From NCBI RefSeq assembly GCF_030070105.1, contig NZ_JASJOO010000003.1, forward strand, positions 1,039,155-1,103,154: DNA of 64,000 bases, given 5' to 3'. The first letter of the stretch is position 1. Each line of letters opens with the position of its first letter. Below the pieces are notes generated by a model. It had not been told where the DNA came from, made no database searches, and saw only the letters and a list, made by a program, of their open reading frames with translations. A program made the position numbers and the translations under genes. Shown here piece after piece: positions 54,451 to 63,518 of the stretch. The stretch is from Bermanella sp. WJH001. GTDB lineage: Bacteria; Pseudomonadota; Gammaproteobacteria; Pseudomonadales; Oceanobacteraceae.

Positions 54451-55278
54451 TTATCCCTTTTTAGATTGTTGATGTAAGTGAATATCCATTTGCGGGAACG
54501 GAATACCAATTCCTGCGTTGTCTAACGCTTCTTTAATGGTTTTATTTAATTCAAATTTAACGGCCCAGAAGTCTTCAGTTTTCACCCAAGGGCGCACGGC
54601 AAAATTCACAGAAGAGTCGGCAAGCTCTAATAAACCTATGGTGTAGGCAGGGTCTTTTAAAATTAAAGGGTGGCTATCTAAAATATCTTTAAGCAAGCTT
54701 TCACATTGCTTTAAATCTGCGTTGTAGGCCACACCCACTACTAAATCGATGCGTCGAGTAGGGTTGGCCGAATAATTAGTGATTGCACCACCAGTCACTT
54801 GAGCATTGGGTACCACAACACGCTTGTTGTCAGGTGTGGTCATGACAGTTGAAAAAATTTGGATTTCTTTCACCACTCCAGCCACGCCCGCGGCCTCTAC
54901 ATAATCACCAGCCTTAAAAGGACGAAAGCCTGCGATTAAAATGCCAGATGCAAAATTTGAAAGCGAGCCTTGAAGGGCAAGGGCAATGGCTAAACCCGCT
55001 GCACCAATGATGGTCACAAAGGTGGTGGTTTCGATGCCTAGGTGACTAAGCGCTGCGATAATGATCGCAATGAGAATTAAGATGCGTGCAAGGCTTTGCA
55101 CAAAAGCAGAAATGGCAGCATCAATGGATTTTCTAGCTAACAGGCGGCCAATCCACTTGGCCACCAAGCGGCTGAGTTTAAAACCCAGCCAAATAATGAA
55201 AAAAGAAACCAAGACACGAAGAGAGTAATCTTCAATAATTGCTTGGTTGTTTATAACAAAATTCTTAAGAAAATCCAT
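54451..55278 (-). CDS. Small-conductance mechanosensitive channel (MscS family)
   Basis: A 275-residue protein with three N-terminal membrane segments; the pore helix region GAAGLAIALALQGSLSNFASG and the following GFRPFKAGDYVEAAGVAGVV, then VPNAQVTGGAITNYS, are MscS hallmarks. It releases solutes on hypo-osmotic shock. Length equals E. coli MscS. Start at ATG 55278 with AAGGAG upstream. Confidence 0.95.
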   Translation of the reverse strand: MDFLKNFVINNQAIIEDYSLRVLVSFFIIWLGFKLSRLVAKWIGRLLARKSIDAAISAFVQSLARILILIAIIIAALSHLGIETTTFVTIIGAAGLAIALALQGSLSNFASGILIAGFRPFKAGDYVEAAGVAGVVKEIQIFSTVMTTPDNKRVVVPNAQVTGGAITNYSANPTRRIDLVVGVAYNADLKQCESLLKDILDSHPLILKDPAYTIGLLELADSSVNFAVRPWVKTEDFWAVKFELNKTIKEALDNAGIGIPFPQMDIHLHQQSKKG

Positions 55279-55308
55279 TGTGCTCCTTAGGTTGACTAAC
55301 CCAAGGAA

Positions 55309-56601
55309 TTAGCCAACAAAAATAATTTTCGCCAATAATAACACAGCTAATACCCAAACGCTGGTGCTCAGCTCGTGGGCTTTACCACCTAATACTTTGG
55401 CAGCTGCGTAGGTTACAAAGCCTAGTGTAATACCATGGGCGATTGAGAATGTCAGTGGTGTTAATAACAGTACAACCGCAACCGGTGCTGCTTCCGTTAA
55501 GTCATCCCATTCCACTTCTTTTAATGTAAACATCATTAAGATGGAAACATAAAAAATAGCACCTGCTGTGGCGTAAACTGGAATCATACCAGCTAGCGGT
55601 GCAAAGAAAATACTTAATAAAAACAATACACCCACCGTCACGGCGGTCATACCGGTACGGCCACCGGCTGCAACCCCTGCTGCACTTTCAATATAACTGG
55701 TGGTGGTTGATGTACCTAAGGCAGCACCTGCAATCGTTGCGGTACTGTCTGCCATAAGTGCTTTACCAAGACGCGGAACTTCACCGTCAGCCTTAGTCAA
55801 ACCTGCACGCTGTGTAACCGCGATTAAAGTACCACTGGTATCAAATAAATCCACAAACAAAAATGCAAAAATAACGCTCAACATGGCCACATCAAGAGCC
55901 GCTGCTATGTCCATTTGCATAAAAGTAGGTGCCAATGAAGGCGGTGCAGAAACAATACCTGAATAGCTTACGTCCCCAGCGATCAAGCCGATCACAGTAA
56001 CCGCTAATACCGCAATCATAACCGCGCCAGGAATATTACGCTGGATAAGTGCAATGATTAAGAAGAACCCAAGAATGGCCATGGCTGGTGAAAAGCTAGT
56101 GATATCACCAAGGCTGACGAGCGTAGCAGGGTGATCAACAATGATACCTGCATTTTTAAGGGCAATAAGAGCAAGGAAAGAACCTATACCGGCGGCAATA
56201 GCCTTTTTCAACGTGACAGGAATGGCGTTGATAATCCATTCACGCAGTTTAAATGCACTGATTAAAATAAAGATAACACCGCTTAAAAATACCGCGCCCA
56301 ATGCTGTTTGCCAGCTGTGGCCCATGCCTAAAACAACACCATAAGTGAAAAATGCGTTTAAACCCATGCCAGGTGCTAAGGCAACCGGCAGGTTTGCCCA
56401 AAAGCCCATGATGAAACAACCCAATGCCGCGGCAAGACAGGTGGCTACAAATACAGCGCCTTTATCCATACCTGCATCAGCTAGCATCGCAGGGTTTACA
56501 AATATAATGTACGCCATGGTTAGGTAGGTGGTGATACCTGCCATGATTTCGGTTTTGCTATTGCTGCCGAACTTGTTCAGCTGAAACAGTTTTTCTAGCA
56601 T
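55309..56601 (-). CDS. NCS2/AzgA-type purine permease
   Basis: From ATG 56601 the protein has 430 residues (MLEKLFQLNKFGSNSKTEI), matching AzgA family length. TTYLTMAYIIFVNPAML, NLPVALAPGMGLNAFF, and LFVDLFDTSGTLIAVTQRAG are typical of adenine/guanine/hypoxanthine permeases. It imports purine bases with protons. It neighbours a Tsx-like outer-membrane channel and apt, forming a purine-salvage group. The upstream extension to 56739 has no similarity. Confidence 0.93.
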   Translation of the reverse strand: MLEKLFQLNKFGSNSKTEIMAGITTYLTMAYIIFVNPAMLADAGMDKGAVFVATCLAAALGCFIMGFWANLPVALAPGMGLNAFFTYGVVLGMGHSWQTALGAVFLSGVIFILISAFKLREWIINAIPVTLKKAIAAGIGSFLALIALKNAGIIVDHPATLVSLGDITSFSPAMAILGFFLIIALIQRNIPGAVMIAVLAVTVIGLIAGDVSYSGIVSAPPSLAPTFMQMDIAAALDVAMLSVIFAFLFVDLFDTSGTLIAVTQRAGLTKADGEVPRLGKALMADSTATIAGAALGTSTTTSYIESAAGVAAGGRTGMTAVTVGVLFLLSIFFAPLAGMIPVYATAGAIFYVSILMMFTLKEVEWDDLTEAAPVAVVLLLTPLTFSIAHGITLGFVTYAAAKVLGGKAHELSTSVWVLAVLLLAKIIFVG

Positions 56602-56781
56602 GGGTTGGGCCCTATGTTGTTTGTTTTTTATGCTAAGTATTTTGACTATAAACCCAAATATGGGCATAAATCTATATAAGCACTTGAATCTGTACTTAGA
56701 TCCTGTGTAGGATTCGAAATTATACCTAATTCTGACCAAAAGGTTAGTTTTGTAACATCCCCCCCTAGGAGAGCCCCCCTA

Positions 56782-57483
56782 ATGAAAAAATTAACCCTTG
56801 GCTTATTATTAGCAGCTTCAAGTTTAGTGAATGCTGAAACCTTCTTTAAAGATCAGAGCCTATCAGTGCTTCAAGGTAATGATTACGAAATTGGTGATAA
56901 CGAAAGAGCTGTACTGACGTATGAATATTTAAGTGTACACAACTGGGGTGATGTATTTGGTTTTGTTGATCGTTTGGTTGACCAAAACAATGGCGGTGCA
57001 GAAACCTATATTGAATTGAGCCCTAACTTTAACCTAGCTACTTTTGATGGTGGTTTAGTAAACAGCGTTAAGTTAGCGACCACTTGGGAAATGGCATCCA
57101 CGGCATTTGTTCAAAGTGATAATTTATTAGTTGGTTTAGGTGCTGGCTTGAATGTACCTGGTTTCTCTCACTTAAGTGTCAGTGCTTATCAACGTTTTAA
57201 TGATTCAGGTGAAGATAATCAACAGGTAACAGTTGTTTGGGGTATGCCATTCAACGTGGCTGGCCAAGACTTTATGTTTGATGGTTTTTGGGATTTTGAA
57301 ACAGAACTTAACGATACCACCAGCAGCAACTTCACCCCGCAACTTAAGTGGGATATGGCAAAACTGGTTGGTTATGACAATAAACTTTACGTAGGTGTTG
57401 AATATGTAATGTGGGATAACAAATTCCACGATAAAACAGCTGACGAAAACAACGTAAATTTGTTAGTTAAAGCCCACTTTTAA
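56782..57483 (+). CDS. Tsx-like nucleoside-specific outer-membrane channel
   Basis: A 233-residue protein with a signal peptide (cleavage after VNA), and an outer-membrane barrel with RAVLTYEYLSVHNWGDVFGF and a C-terminal LLVKAHF. The pattern fits the Tsx (nucleoside channel) family. It is divergent from the purine permease gene and upstream of apt. CTAGGAG precedes the start. A strong terminator follows. Confidence 0.82.
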   Translation: MKKLTLGLLLAASSLVNAETFFKDQSLSVLQGNDYEIGDNERAVLTYEYLSVHNWGDVFGFVDRLVDQNNGGAETYIELSPNFNLATFDGGLVNSVKLATTWEMASTAFVQSDNLLVGLGAGLNVPGFSHLSVSAYQRFNDSGEDNQQVTVVWGMPFNVAGQDFMFDGFWDFETELNDTTSSNFTPQLKWDMAKLVGYDNKLYVGVEYVMWDNKFHDKTADENNVNLLVKAHF

Positions 57484-57491
57484 TTGATCCT

Positions 57492-57529
57492 AAAAAGCAG
57501 GTGAAGCAAACGCTTCACCTGCTTTTTTT
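57492..57529 (+). terminator. Strong intrinsic terminator after tsx-like gene
   Basis: A perfect 16-bp stem (57492-57507 with 57512-57527) with an AAAC loop and T-tract. It separates the tsx-like gene from apt, so apt probably has its own promoter. Confidence 0.9.
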
Positions 57530-57588
57530 ATGTTTCAACGTATCAAACCCAACTGGGTTTCAGCAGTTCGTTAAATATTGGAAAACCT

Positions 57589-58131
57589 ATGTCTGTCTAT
57601 CAAGATGAAATCAAAAACGCCGTGCGAACGGTAGAAAATTGGCCAGAACAAGGGGTGATGTTTCGTGACATCATGCCTTTATTACAAAACAAACAAGTAT
57701 TTCGTAAGCTGATTGATAGTTTTGTACATCGTTATCAAGGCATGCAATTAGATGCGGTGGCGGCCATTGATGCCCGCGGTTTTATTTTAGGTGCACCGCT
57801 TGCGTATGAACTAGGCTTGTCATTGGTGCCAGTGCGTAAAAAAGGCAAGTTGCCGTTTGAAACGGTTTGCCAAAGCTATGATTTAGAATATGGCAGTGCA
57901 GAAATAGAGTTGCATACCGATGCGTTTAAACCAGGTGATAATGTGTTGGTAATGGACGATTTGATTGCCACCGGTGGCACCATGCTAGCGGCATGTGAGT
58001 TGGTTAAAAAGCTAGGGGCTAATGTGGTGGAAGTGGCGGCGATTATTGATTTGCCCGATTTAAAAGGCAGTGAAAAAATTAAAGCGGCCGGTTTTGATGT
58101 GTATTCGATTTGCGAATTTGATGGGCTGTAG
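57589..58131 (+). CDS. apt: Adenine phosphoribosyltransferase
   Basis: A 180-residue enzyme with [35 protein letters not shown] and the PRPP-binding loop [17 protein letters not shown]. It salvages adenine to AMP, matching the neighbouring purine permease and channel. Length is as in E. coli Apt. Followed by a bidirectional terminator. Confidence 0.96.
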   Translation: MSVYQDEIKNAVRTVENWPEQGVMFRDIMPLLQNKQVFRKLIDSFVHRYQGMQLDAVAAIDARGFILGAPLAYELGLSLVPVRKKGKLPFETVCQSYDLEYGSAEIELHTDAFKPGDNVLVMDDLIATGGTMLAACELVKKLGANVVEVAAIIDLPDLKGSEKIKAAGFDVYSICEFDGL

Positions 58132-58160
58132 GCGCATTTAAAATATTAAGCTGAATTAAA

Positions 58161-58190
58161 AAAGCCCAATGATGTGAGTCATTGGGCTTT
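58161..58190. terminator. Bidirectional terminator between apt and chrR
   Basis: A perfect 12-bp stem AAAGCCCAATGA / TCATTGGGCTTT with a six-base loop, flanked by A and T runs, between two convergent genes. Confidence 0.9.
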
Positions 58191-58205
58191 TTATTTGGCA
58201 AAATA

Positions 58206-58844
58206 TTAGCGCATAAATGGGTTTAACATTCGCCCAAAAAATCCTGTGAATTTCAGTGGCGCATCCATAACCGCAAAACAGATGCAGTCTTCATTCATGC
58301 CTGCTCGTGGCTGATGGTGAGTGCTAGTGTCAGCTAAGATGAAGTCACCCTGCTTGTAGTCACCAGCATCGTCAGAGAACTGTCCAGACATAACCAAGGT
58401 AAACTCGTTACCTTTGTGGGTATGTATTGGTAGTTCTTTACCTGCGGCAATTTTATAGAATTTTGCCACATAGCGTTTGTCACTAAGGGGCAGAGTAAAT
58501 TCTTTAATATTTTTTGACAGGCCACTCCATGGCAGACTATCAAAATAGCCGGGCACAAACCGCCTCAGTGGACGCGGCAGGCGCGTATCACCATCATCGG
58601 CTGTTTGGGTTGTTTTAGGGGCTTCACTTAAACGGCTTAGCAGCTTATTCAAAAGCCCTTCGCTTAAAGTGGTCTCTTGGGTTTCTTCCAAGATTTCACC
58701 GCCTAGTTGTTCAAATACTTGACTGCGCTTTTGGCATTCACGGCAGGTTTCAAGGTGGCAAGCCACCATGATACCTAGGGCGTCATGTTTTTGCCCTGCT
58801 GTGAACTCCATTAAAAGTTCGTCAGAAGGATGATAATTAGCCAT
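58206..58844 (-). CDS. chrR: ChrR-type zinc anti-sigma factor
   Basis: A 212-residue protein. The N-terminal anti-sigma domain has zinc ligands His5, His30, Cys34 and Cys37 (ACHLETCREC). The C-terminal cupin has His141, His143, Glu147 and His177, positions that match those known for Rhodobacter ChrR. It sequesters the ECF sigma factor until singlet oxygen or organic peroxide triggers release. Its start overlaps the sigma factor gene by 34 bases. Convergent with apt. Confidence 0.93.
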   Translation of the reverse strand: MANYHPSDELLMEFTAGQKHDALGIMVACHLETCRECQKRSQVFEQLGGEILEETQETTLSEGLLNKLLSRLSEAPKTTQTADDGDTRLPRPLRRFVPGYFDSLPWSGLSKNIKEFTLPLSDKRYVAKFYKIAAGKELPIHTHKGNEFTLVMSGQFSDDAGDYKQGDFILADTSTHHQPRAGMNEDCICFAVMDAPLKFTGFFGRMLNPFMR

Positions 58845-59428
58845 GTCATTTGCTCTTGTGCCAAGGTGTCTAGCTTTTTCATGGCTAGGCGTAACCTTGA
58901 TTTAATGGTACCTAGAGGTAAATCAAGCTCATTGGCGATTTCGCTATGAGACTTACCCTCGAAGTACACCTTGTATACGATTTGGCGCTGCTCATCTGGC
59001 AGGCCGTGTAATAATGTACGGGCGATGTTTGCGTTTAGATCACGTTCTACATCCACTTCCAGATCATCGCTTTCTGGCTCTGGGAACAGGTCATCGGACA
59101 TGACCACGTCGTATTTGGTCTTACGAGCCATATCAATACGCTTGTTACGTACAATGGTATAAAGCCAAGTATTGGCGGACGCCGTCTTAGGGTTGAACTG
59201 ATGAGCCTTACGCCAGACGGTTAGCATGCACTCTTGCACTATGTCTTCCGCTTCGCCATCTAATGCACCACAACGCATGGCATAGGCTTTAAGTTTGGAG
59301 CCTGTCAGGTCAAATAACTCCACAAAGGCGGCTTGATCCTGATTAGTGGCAATCCTTATGATGAGGTCATCTAAGGGCCGCTGGCTTTTTGGGTTTTGCG
59401 AGCTCAATTCTTGATCCCTTAACACCAT
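58811..59428 (-). CDS. ECF sigma factor of the ECF11/RpoE-ChrR type
   Basis: A 205-residue sigma factor. Region 2 includes DGEAEDIVQECMLTVWRKA and NTWLYTIVRNKRIDMAR. Region 4 includes LPDEQRQIVYKVYFEGKSH and LDLPLGTIKSRLRLAMKKL. Partnership with ChrR defines it as a singlet-oxygen / photo-oxidative stress regulator by family. A long acidic inter-domain linker (PEPESDDLEVDVE) is present. Divergent from the operon at 59576, a probable target. The start is uncertain; ATG 59428 is the longest. Confidence 0.92.
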   Translation of the reverse strand: MVLRDQELSSQNPKSQRPLDDLIIRIATNQDQAAFVELFDLTGSKLKAYAMRCGALDGEAEDIVQECMLTVWRKAHQFNPKTASANTWLYTIVRNKRIDMARKTKYDVVMSDDLFPEPESDDLEVDVERDLNANIARTLLHGLPDEQRQIVYKVYFEGKSHSEIANELDLPLGTIKSRLRLAMKKLDTLAQEQMTWLIIILLTNF

Positions 59429-59519
59429 GAAATGTAACTGTTTTTGTTCTTTTTAAAGTAAAGGAATGCAAGGCTCTGGTAAAGCCTTATCTAGTGAATA
59501 TACGATTTTAAGCCGTGTG

Positions 59520-59548
59520 TGATCTGTAAAACTATCTAAAACGTAAAT
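59520..59548 (+). promoter_or_regulatory. Candidate ECF11-type promoter of photo-stress operon
   Basis: TGATC (59520-59524) is followed after 19 bp by TAAAT (59544-59548), close to the TGATC-N18-TAAG/A pattern known for RpoE-ChrR promoters in Rhodobacter. It lies 28 bases before the FAD oxidoreductase start. Similarity is by eye; one extra base in the spacer is a weakness. Confidence 0.5.
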
Positions 59549-59575
59549 GTCGTATTGATTGTTTAGGGTTTGGTT

Positions 59576-60577
59576 ATGATTTCAACAGATGTTTTGGTAA
59601 TTGGTGCAGGCTTAGCTGGGTTAACCCTAGCGCAGCAATTAAAGTGTCAAGGGCGAGATGTTGTGTGTGTGGATAAAGCTCGAGGCAGTGGCGGTCGCTT
59701 GTCATCAAAACGCATAGACATTAACGATTATGCGGTGAGTTTTGACTTGGGAGCACTGAGTTTTTCTGCTCAGTCTCCAAGCTTTCAACAGGCGGTGAAT
59801 GATTGGTGTGAACAGGGTCATCTTATCAAGTGGCTTGAACATGACGATCACGCTCAATATATCGGTTCACCCAGAAGCTCTAGTTTGACGCGATCACTTG
59901 CTGATGAGGTTGGCGTACATTTTTCGGTACGCATTAGTGCCATTGTGAAAATTGAAAATGGCTGGCAGATTTTTTGTGAAGGCAATGAAAAAGAAGTGTT
60001 ATACGCCTACGCAAACGAAATTGTGCTGGCTTGCCCTGCGCCACAAGCTTACGAATTGATACCCAGTGAACATAAATTAAAAACTCAGCTGGAGGGTGTC
60101 AGTATTTTCCCTCAGTGGGTTGCCACCTTTGCTCTTGCAAAACCAATATCTATAAATGATTTTTGCCTGAACCCCAATGAAAATATTGCAAAAATCAGTT
60201 ACGAAAATAGTAAACCGGCTCGTAACAATGATCATAACCTGCATGTATATTGTGTGCAGGCCAGTGTATTGTGGAGTCAAGCCCGTTTAGACTACTCTAA
60301 AGACAAGGTTATTTATGAATTGGCCGATGAACTTTCGAAGTTATGTACGGAGCCTTTACTGATTAAAGGGGATTACGCCCATCGCTGGTTGTATTCAAAT
60401 GGCACTAATTACTCAGACTCTCAAGCCGGATTTATTGCAACTGACGACCTATCATTATGTGGTGACTATTTAATGACAAACGACCTAATAGATGGTGTTG
60501 AAGCGGCCTATTTAAGTGGTCAGGCGTTGGCAAAACATAAAAGCCAATTACGTTCATTGTTAACGGTTGGTGATTAA
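59576..60577 (+). CDS. FAD-dependent oxidoreductase (renalase-like)
   Basis: From ATG 59576 (AGGG upstream) the protein has 333 residues. An N-terminal dinucleotide-binding motif DVLVIGAGLAGLTLAQQL and DKARGSGGRLSSKR are typical of renalase-like NAD(P)/FAD amine-oxidase-family proteins; GDYLMTNDLIDGVEAAYLSG is the C-terminal FAD-contact segment. Proteins of this type recur next to photolyase genes in ChrR regulons. Its substrate is unknown. The photolyase start follows its stop directly. Confidence 0.83.
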   Translation: MISTDVLVIGAGLAGLTLAQQLKCQGRDVVCVDKARGSGGRLSSKRIDINDYAVSFDLGALSFSAQSPSFQQAVNDWCEQGHLIKWLEHDDHAQYIGSPRSSSLTRSLADEVGVHFSVRISAIVKIENGWQIFCEGNEKEVLYAYANEIVLACPAPQAYELIPSEHKLKTQLEGVSIFPQWVATFALAKPISINDFCLNPNENIAKISYENSKPARNNDHNLHVYCVQASVLWSQARLDYSKDKVIYELADELSKLCTEPLLIKGDYAHRWLYSNGTNYSDSQAGFIATDDLSLCGDYLMTNDLIDGVEAAYLSGQALAKHKSQLRSLLTVGD

Positions 60578-62041
60578 ATGAATTTAATGTGGTTTCGTCG
60601 AGATTTACGCTTGCATGATAACCCTGCTCTGTATGCAGCTATGCAAGCGGACACAACTATTGCGGTATATTTTCTGACAATGGAGCAATGGGCGATTCAC
60701 GCTGTGGCACCGGTGCAGCAAGATTTATTTTTACGCCAATTGCAGAGCCTTGCAAAAGACTTAAATCAACTAGGTGTGCCACTTATTATTTTGGATGCAA
60801 AAACGTTTTCAGCTGTGCCCAATATGATGTTTGATTTTGTTAACAAACACGACATCAAACATATTTACTTTAACCATGAATATGAATGGAATGAATCACA
60901 ATTAACCCAGTTAACCTGTGCAAAATTGGCGGCTCATAATTCAAAGGTTTATGGTTTTCATGATCAATGTCTGATTGCGCCAGGTGAAATACAAAATAAA
61001 CAAGGCAGCTTCTATAAAGTGTTTACAGCCTTTAAAAATGAATACTTATCTCAGCTGCATGATAAATCTCGTCCGCTTTATCCAATGCCGGCTAAACAAA
61101 CTGCATGTGATATTTCTGCGGATGTCCATTTATTAGATTCAATTAAACAGGGCTCTGTGACCCAAGATGACGATGAAAATAAACAGCAATGGCAGTCACT
61201 TTGGCCGGCTAGTGAGGAGCATGCTCTAGGCTTGTTGGATGCGTTTATTCATGAGCGCATTTTTGATTATAAAGCCTTGCGGGATATTCCAAGCGCAAAC
61301 GGTACTTCTAGTCTTTCGCCTTATTTAGCCATTGGTGCTATTAGTGTGCGTCAATGTTTTCAAGCTGCCATGTCAACGCCAAAAGGCCTTGATAATGAAG
61401 GGGTGCATACATGGGTGGTTGAACTCATCTGGCGAGACTTTTACCGCCATTTAATCGTGGCGTATCCTGAGGTTTGTCGCTTTAAGCCTTTCAAAGAAAA
61501 TACAGATCAATTACCTTGGAAGCAGGATAAAAAATTATTTGATGCTTGGTGCCAAGGCCGTACCGGTTATCCGCTCGTTGATGCCGCCATGCGCCAGTTA
61601 CTGGCAACTGGCTGGATGCACAATCGTTTACGTATGGTAGCGGCTATGTTTTTAACAAAACATTTATTTATCGATTGGCGTTTAGGTGAGCAATTTTTTA
61701 TGCAGCATCTAGTGGACGGTGATATGGCCTCAAATAATGGTGGCTGGCAGTGGTCTGCGTCAACTGGTGTGGATGCGGTGCCGTATTTTCGAATATTTAA
61801 CCCCACTCGTCAGTCGCAACGTTTTGATGAGTCAGGCGCGTTTATTCGAAAATATGTACCAGAATTGGCGTCTTTGGATAATAAAAGTATTCATCAGCCC
61901 AATGGGCAACAAATAAAACAATGTGGTTATGTGGCCCCAATTGTTGATCATAAAAATGCCGTGGCTGAAACTAAAGCCTATTTTAAGCAGTTAAGTGACC
62001 CTGCGTCGTTAGCGATTACCAAGGAGCATGGTTTGTCATGA
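60578..62041 (+). CDS. phrB: Deoxyribodipyrimidine photolyase
   Basis: A 487-residue class I photolyase/cryptochrome: MWFRRDLRLHDNPAL at the N-terminus, then the C-terminal FAD domain with VDAAMRQLLATGWMHNRLRM, LVDGDMASNNGGWQW and PYFRIFNPTRQSQRFD. It repairs cyclobutane pyrimidine dimers with light. Part of a probable ECF/ChrR-controlled operon, in keeping with light stress. Its stop overlaps the next start (ATGA). Confidence 0.94.
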   Translation: MNLMWFRRDLRLHDNPALYAAMQADTTIAVYFLTMEQWAIHAVAPVQQDLFLRQLQSLAKDLNQLGVPLIILDAKTFSAVPNMMFDFVNKHDIKHIYFNHEYEWNESQLTQLTCAKLAAHNSKVYGFHDQCLIAPGEIQNKQGSFYKVFTAFKNEYLSQLHDKSRPLYPMPAKQTACDISADVHLLDSIKQGSVTQDDDENKQQWQSLWPASEEHALGLLDAFIHERIFDYKALRDIPSANGTSSLSPYLAIGAISVRQCFQAAMSTPKGLDNEGVHTWVVELIWRDFYRHLIVAYPEVCRFKPFKENTDQLPWKQDKKLFDAWCQGRTGYPLVDAAMRQLLATGWMHNRLRMVAAMFLTKHLFIDWRLGEQFFMQHLVDGDMASNNGGWQWSASTGVDAVPYFRIFNPTRQSQRFDESGAFIRKYVPELASLDNKSIHQPNGQQIKQCGYVAPIVDHKNAVAETKAYFKQLSDPASLAITKEHGLS

Positions 62042-63015
62042 GTTCAAACCCATCAAATGAAGCCGGGCTCAAACGAGACAGTCTCTGGCAAAACATCATC
62101 CGCTGGGTTGATTCAGAGGCACCGGTTGGCCCTGAGGTTGATGAAAATAGTTTGCGCATCAACTGGGTGCGCTGTTTGCCATTCTTTTTTGTGCATGCCA
62201 TGTGTTTAGGTGTTATCTGGGTGGGGGTAAGCCCAATCGCTGTGATCATGTGTTTATTCTTTTTTTGGGCACGCATGTTTACGATTACGGCCTTTTATCA
62301 TCGTTACTTCTCTCATCGCAGTTTTAAAGTTAATCGTTTTTGGCAATTTGTTTTCGCCTTTATTGGCAATAGTTCGGCGCAACGTGGCCCGCTGTGGTGG
62401 GCCAGTCATCACAGAAAACATCACAAACACAGTGATGAAGAAGATGATTTACATTCACCTGTGAAGCATGGTTTTTGGTGGTCACACATGGGCTGGTTTA
62501 TTTGTGAGGCGGCTTTTAAGACGGATTACAGTGTTATTAAAGATTGGGCAAAATATCCCGAGCTTAGATTCTTAAATCGCTTTGATATTATTGCACCCGC
62601 TGTATTGGCGGTCTTTACATTTGCCCTAGGTGAAGGTTTACAAGCCATGTGGCCAAGTTTGCAGACCAGTGGTTTGCAAATGTTGATCTGGGGCTTCTTT
62701 GTCTCCACTGTACTGTTATTCCATGCCACGTTTACGATTAACTCACTGGGACATATATATGGAAAACGCCGTTTTCCCACCAAAGATCACAGCCGCAATA
62801 ACCCTTGGTTAGCCTTTATAACGCTAGGAGAAGGTTGGCATAACAACCATCATCGCTTTGCTACATCCGCTCGCCAAGGATTTTACTGGTGGGAGATCGA
62901 CATATCTTACTACACACTTAAATTACTGAGTTTTATGGGCATTGTTCATGATCTAAATCCTGTACCAAGTCGTATTTTAAAAGAAGGTCGTGATTATGAT
63001 CACGGGCAAAAATAG
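62038..63015 (+). CDS. Acyl-CoA (delta-9-type) fatty acid desaturase
   Basis: A 325-residue membrane desaturase with the three histidine boxes: HRYFSHR, HRKHHKHSD and HNNHH. Four hydrophobic segments surround them. The pattern is that of stearoyl-CoA/acyl-CoA desaturases, which introduce cis double bonds using O2 and a di-iron centre. Translationally coupled to the photolyase. Unsaturated acyl chains may act in membrane adaptation during photo-oxidative stress, an inference. Confidence 0.93.
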   Translation: MSSNPSNEAGLKRDSLWQNIIRWVDSEAPVGPEVDENSLRINWVRCLPFFFVHAMCLGVIWVGVSPIAVIMCLFFFWARMFTITAFYHRYFSHRSFKVNRFWQFVFAFIGNSSAQRGPLWWASHHRKHHKHSDEEDDLHSPVKHGFWWSHMGWFICEAAFKTDYSVIKDWAKYPELRFLNRFDIIAPAVLAVFTFALGEGLQAMWPSLQTSGLQMLIWGFFVSTVLLFHATFTINSLGHIYGKRRFPTKDHSRNNPWLAFITLGEGWHNNHHRFATSARQGFYWWEIDISYYTLKLLSFMGIVHDLNPVPSRILKEGRDYDHGQK

Positions 63016-63031
63016 GCGGTAGGAATCGAAG

Positions 63032-63496
63032 ATGAATAGTCAGCAAAAACCCCCTGTCGACCTTAAGCAGGCGCAGTTATTAGTCGAATCATTTAAACAC
63101 TTATATAACACACTCAATATTGATACCTGCAAAAGTGGCATTATCGAAATGGTGTATGACGACAATATGGTTTTTAAAGATTGTTTTCATGATATCAGCG
63201 GTATTGAATCTTTTAGAAATTACTGCGCGTCTATATACGAAAATGTTCAATTTTGTCAGTTTAAATTTCATGATGAATTTATCAAACAAGATAGCGCCAT
63301 GCTCACTTGGACCATGGCGTATGAACATCCACAATTAAATGGTGGTCATACCATTTATGTAAATGGCAGTACCCACATCAAGTTTGATGAAAAGGTTTTT
63401 TATCATCAAGATTATGTTGATGGCGGCGCATTATTATATGAGCACATACCGGTGTTAAAGCGCATTATCAAATTTCTTAAAAAGCGCATGAACTAG
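63032..63496 (+). CDS. NTF2/SnoaL-like protein
   Basis: A 154-residue protein. FKHLYNTLNIDTCKSGIIEM, YDDNMVFKDCFHDISG and KFDEKVFYHQDYVDGGALLY follow the SnoaL-like NTF2 fold found beside COG2907 oxidases and ChrR genes in several proteobacteria. Catalytic function unknown. GGTAGGAA lies upstream of the start. It lies in the same operon as the genes on both sides. Confidence 0.8.
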   Translation: MNSQQKPPVDLKQAQLLVESFKHLYNTLNIDTCKSGIIEMVYDDNMVFKDCFHDISGIESFRNYCASIYENVQFCQFKFHDEFIKQDSAMLTWTMAYEHPQLNGGHTIYVNGSTHIKFDEKVFYHQDYVDGGALLYEHIPVLKRIIKFLKKRMN

Positions 63497-63518
63497 CCAA
63501 AAATATTAAGGGTATAAA

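Noticed and set aside
56602-56781. Purine riboswitch upstream of the purine permease
   Set aside because: No three-way-junction pattern with conserved loop sequences could be found in the leader.
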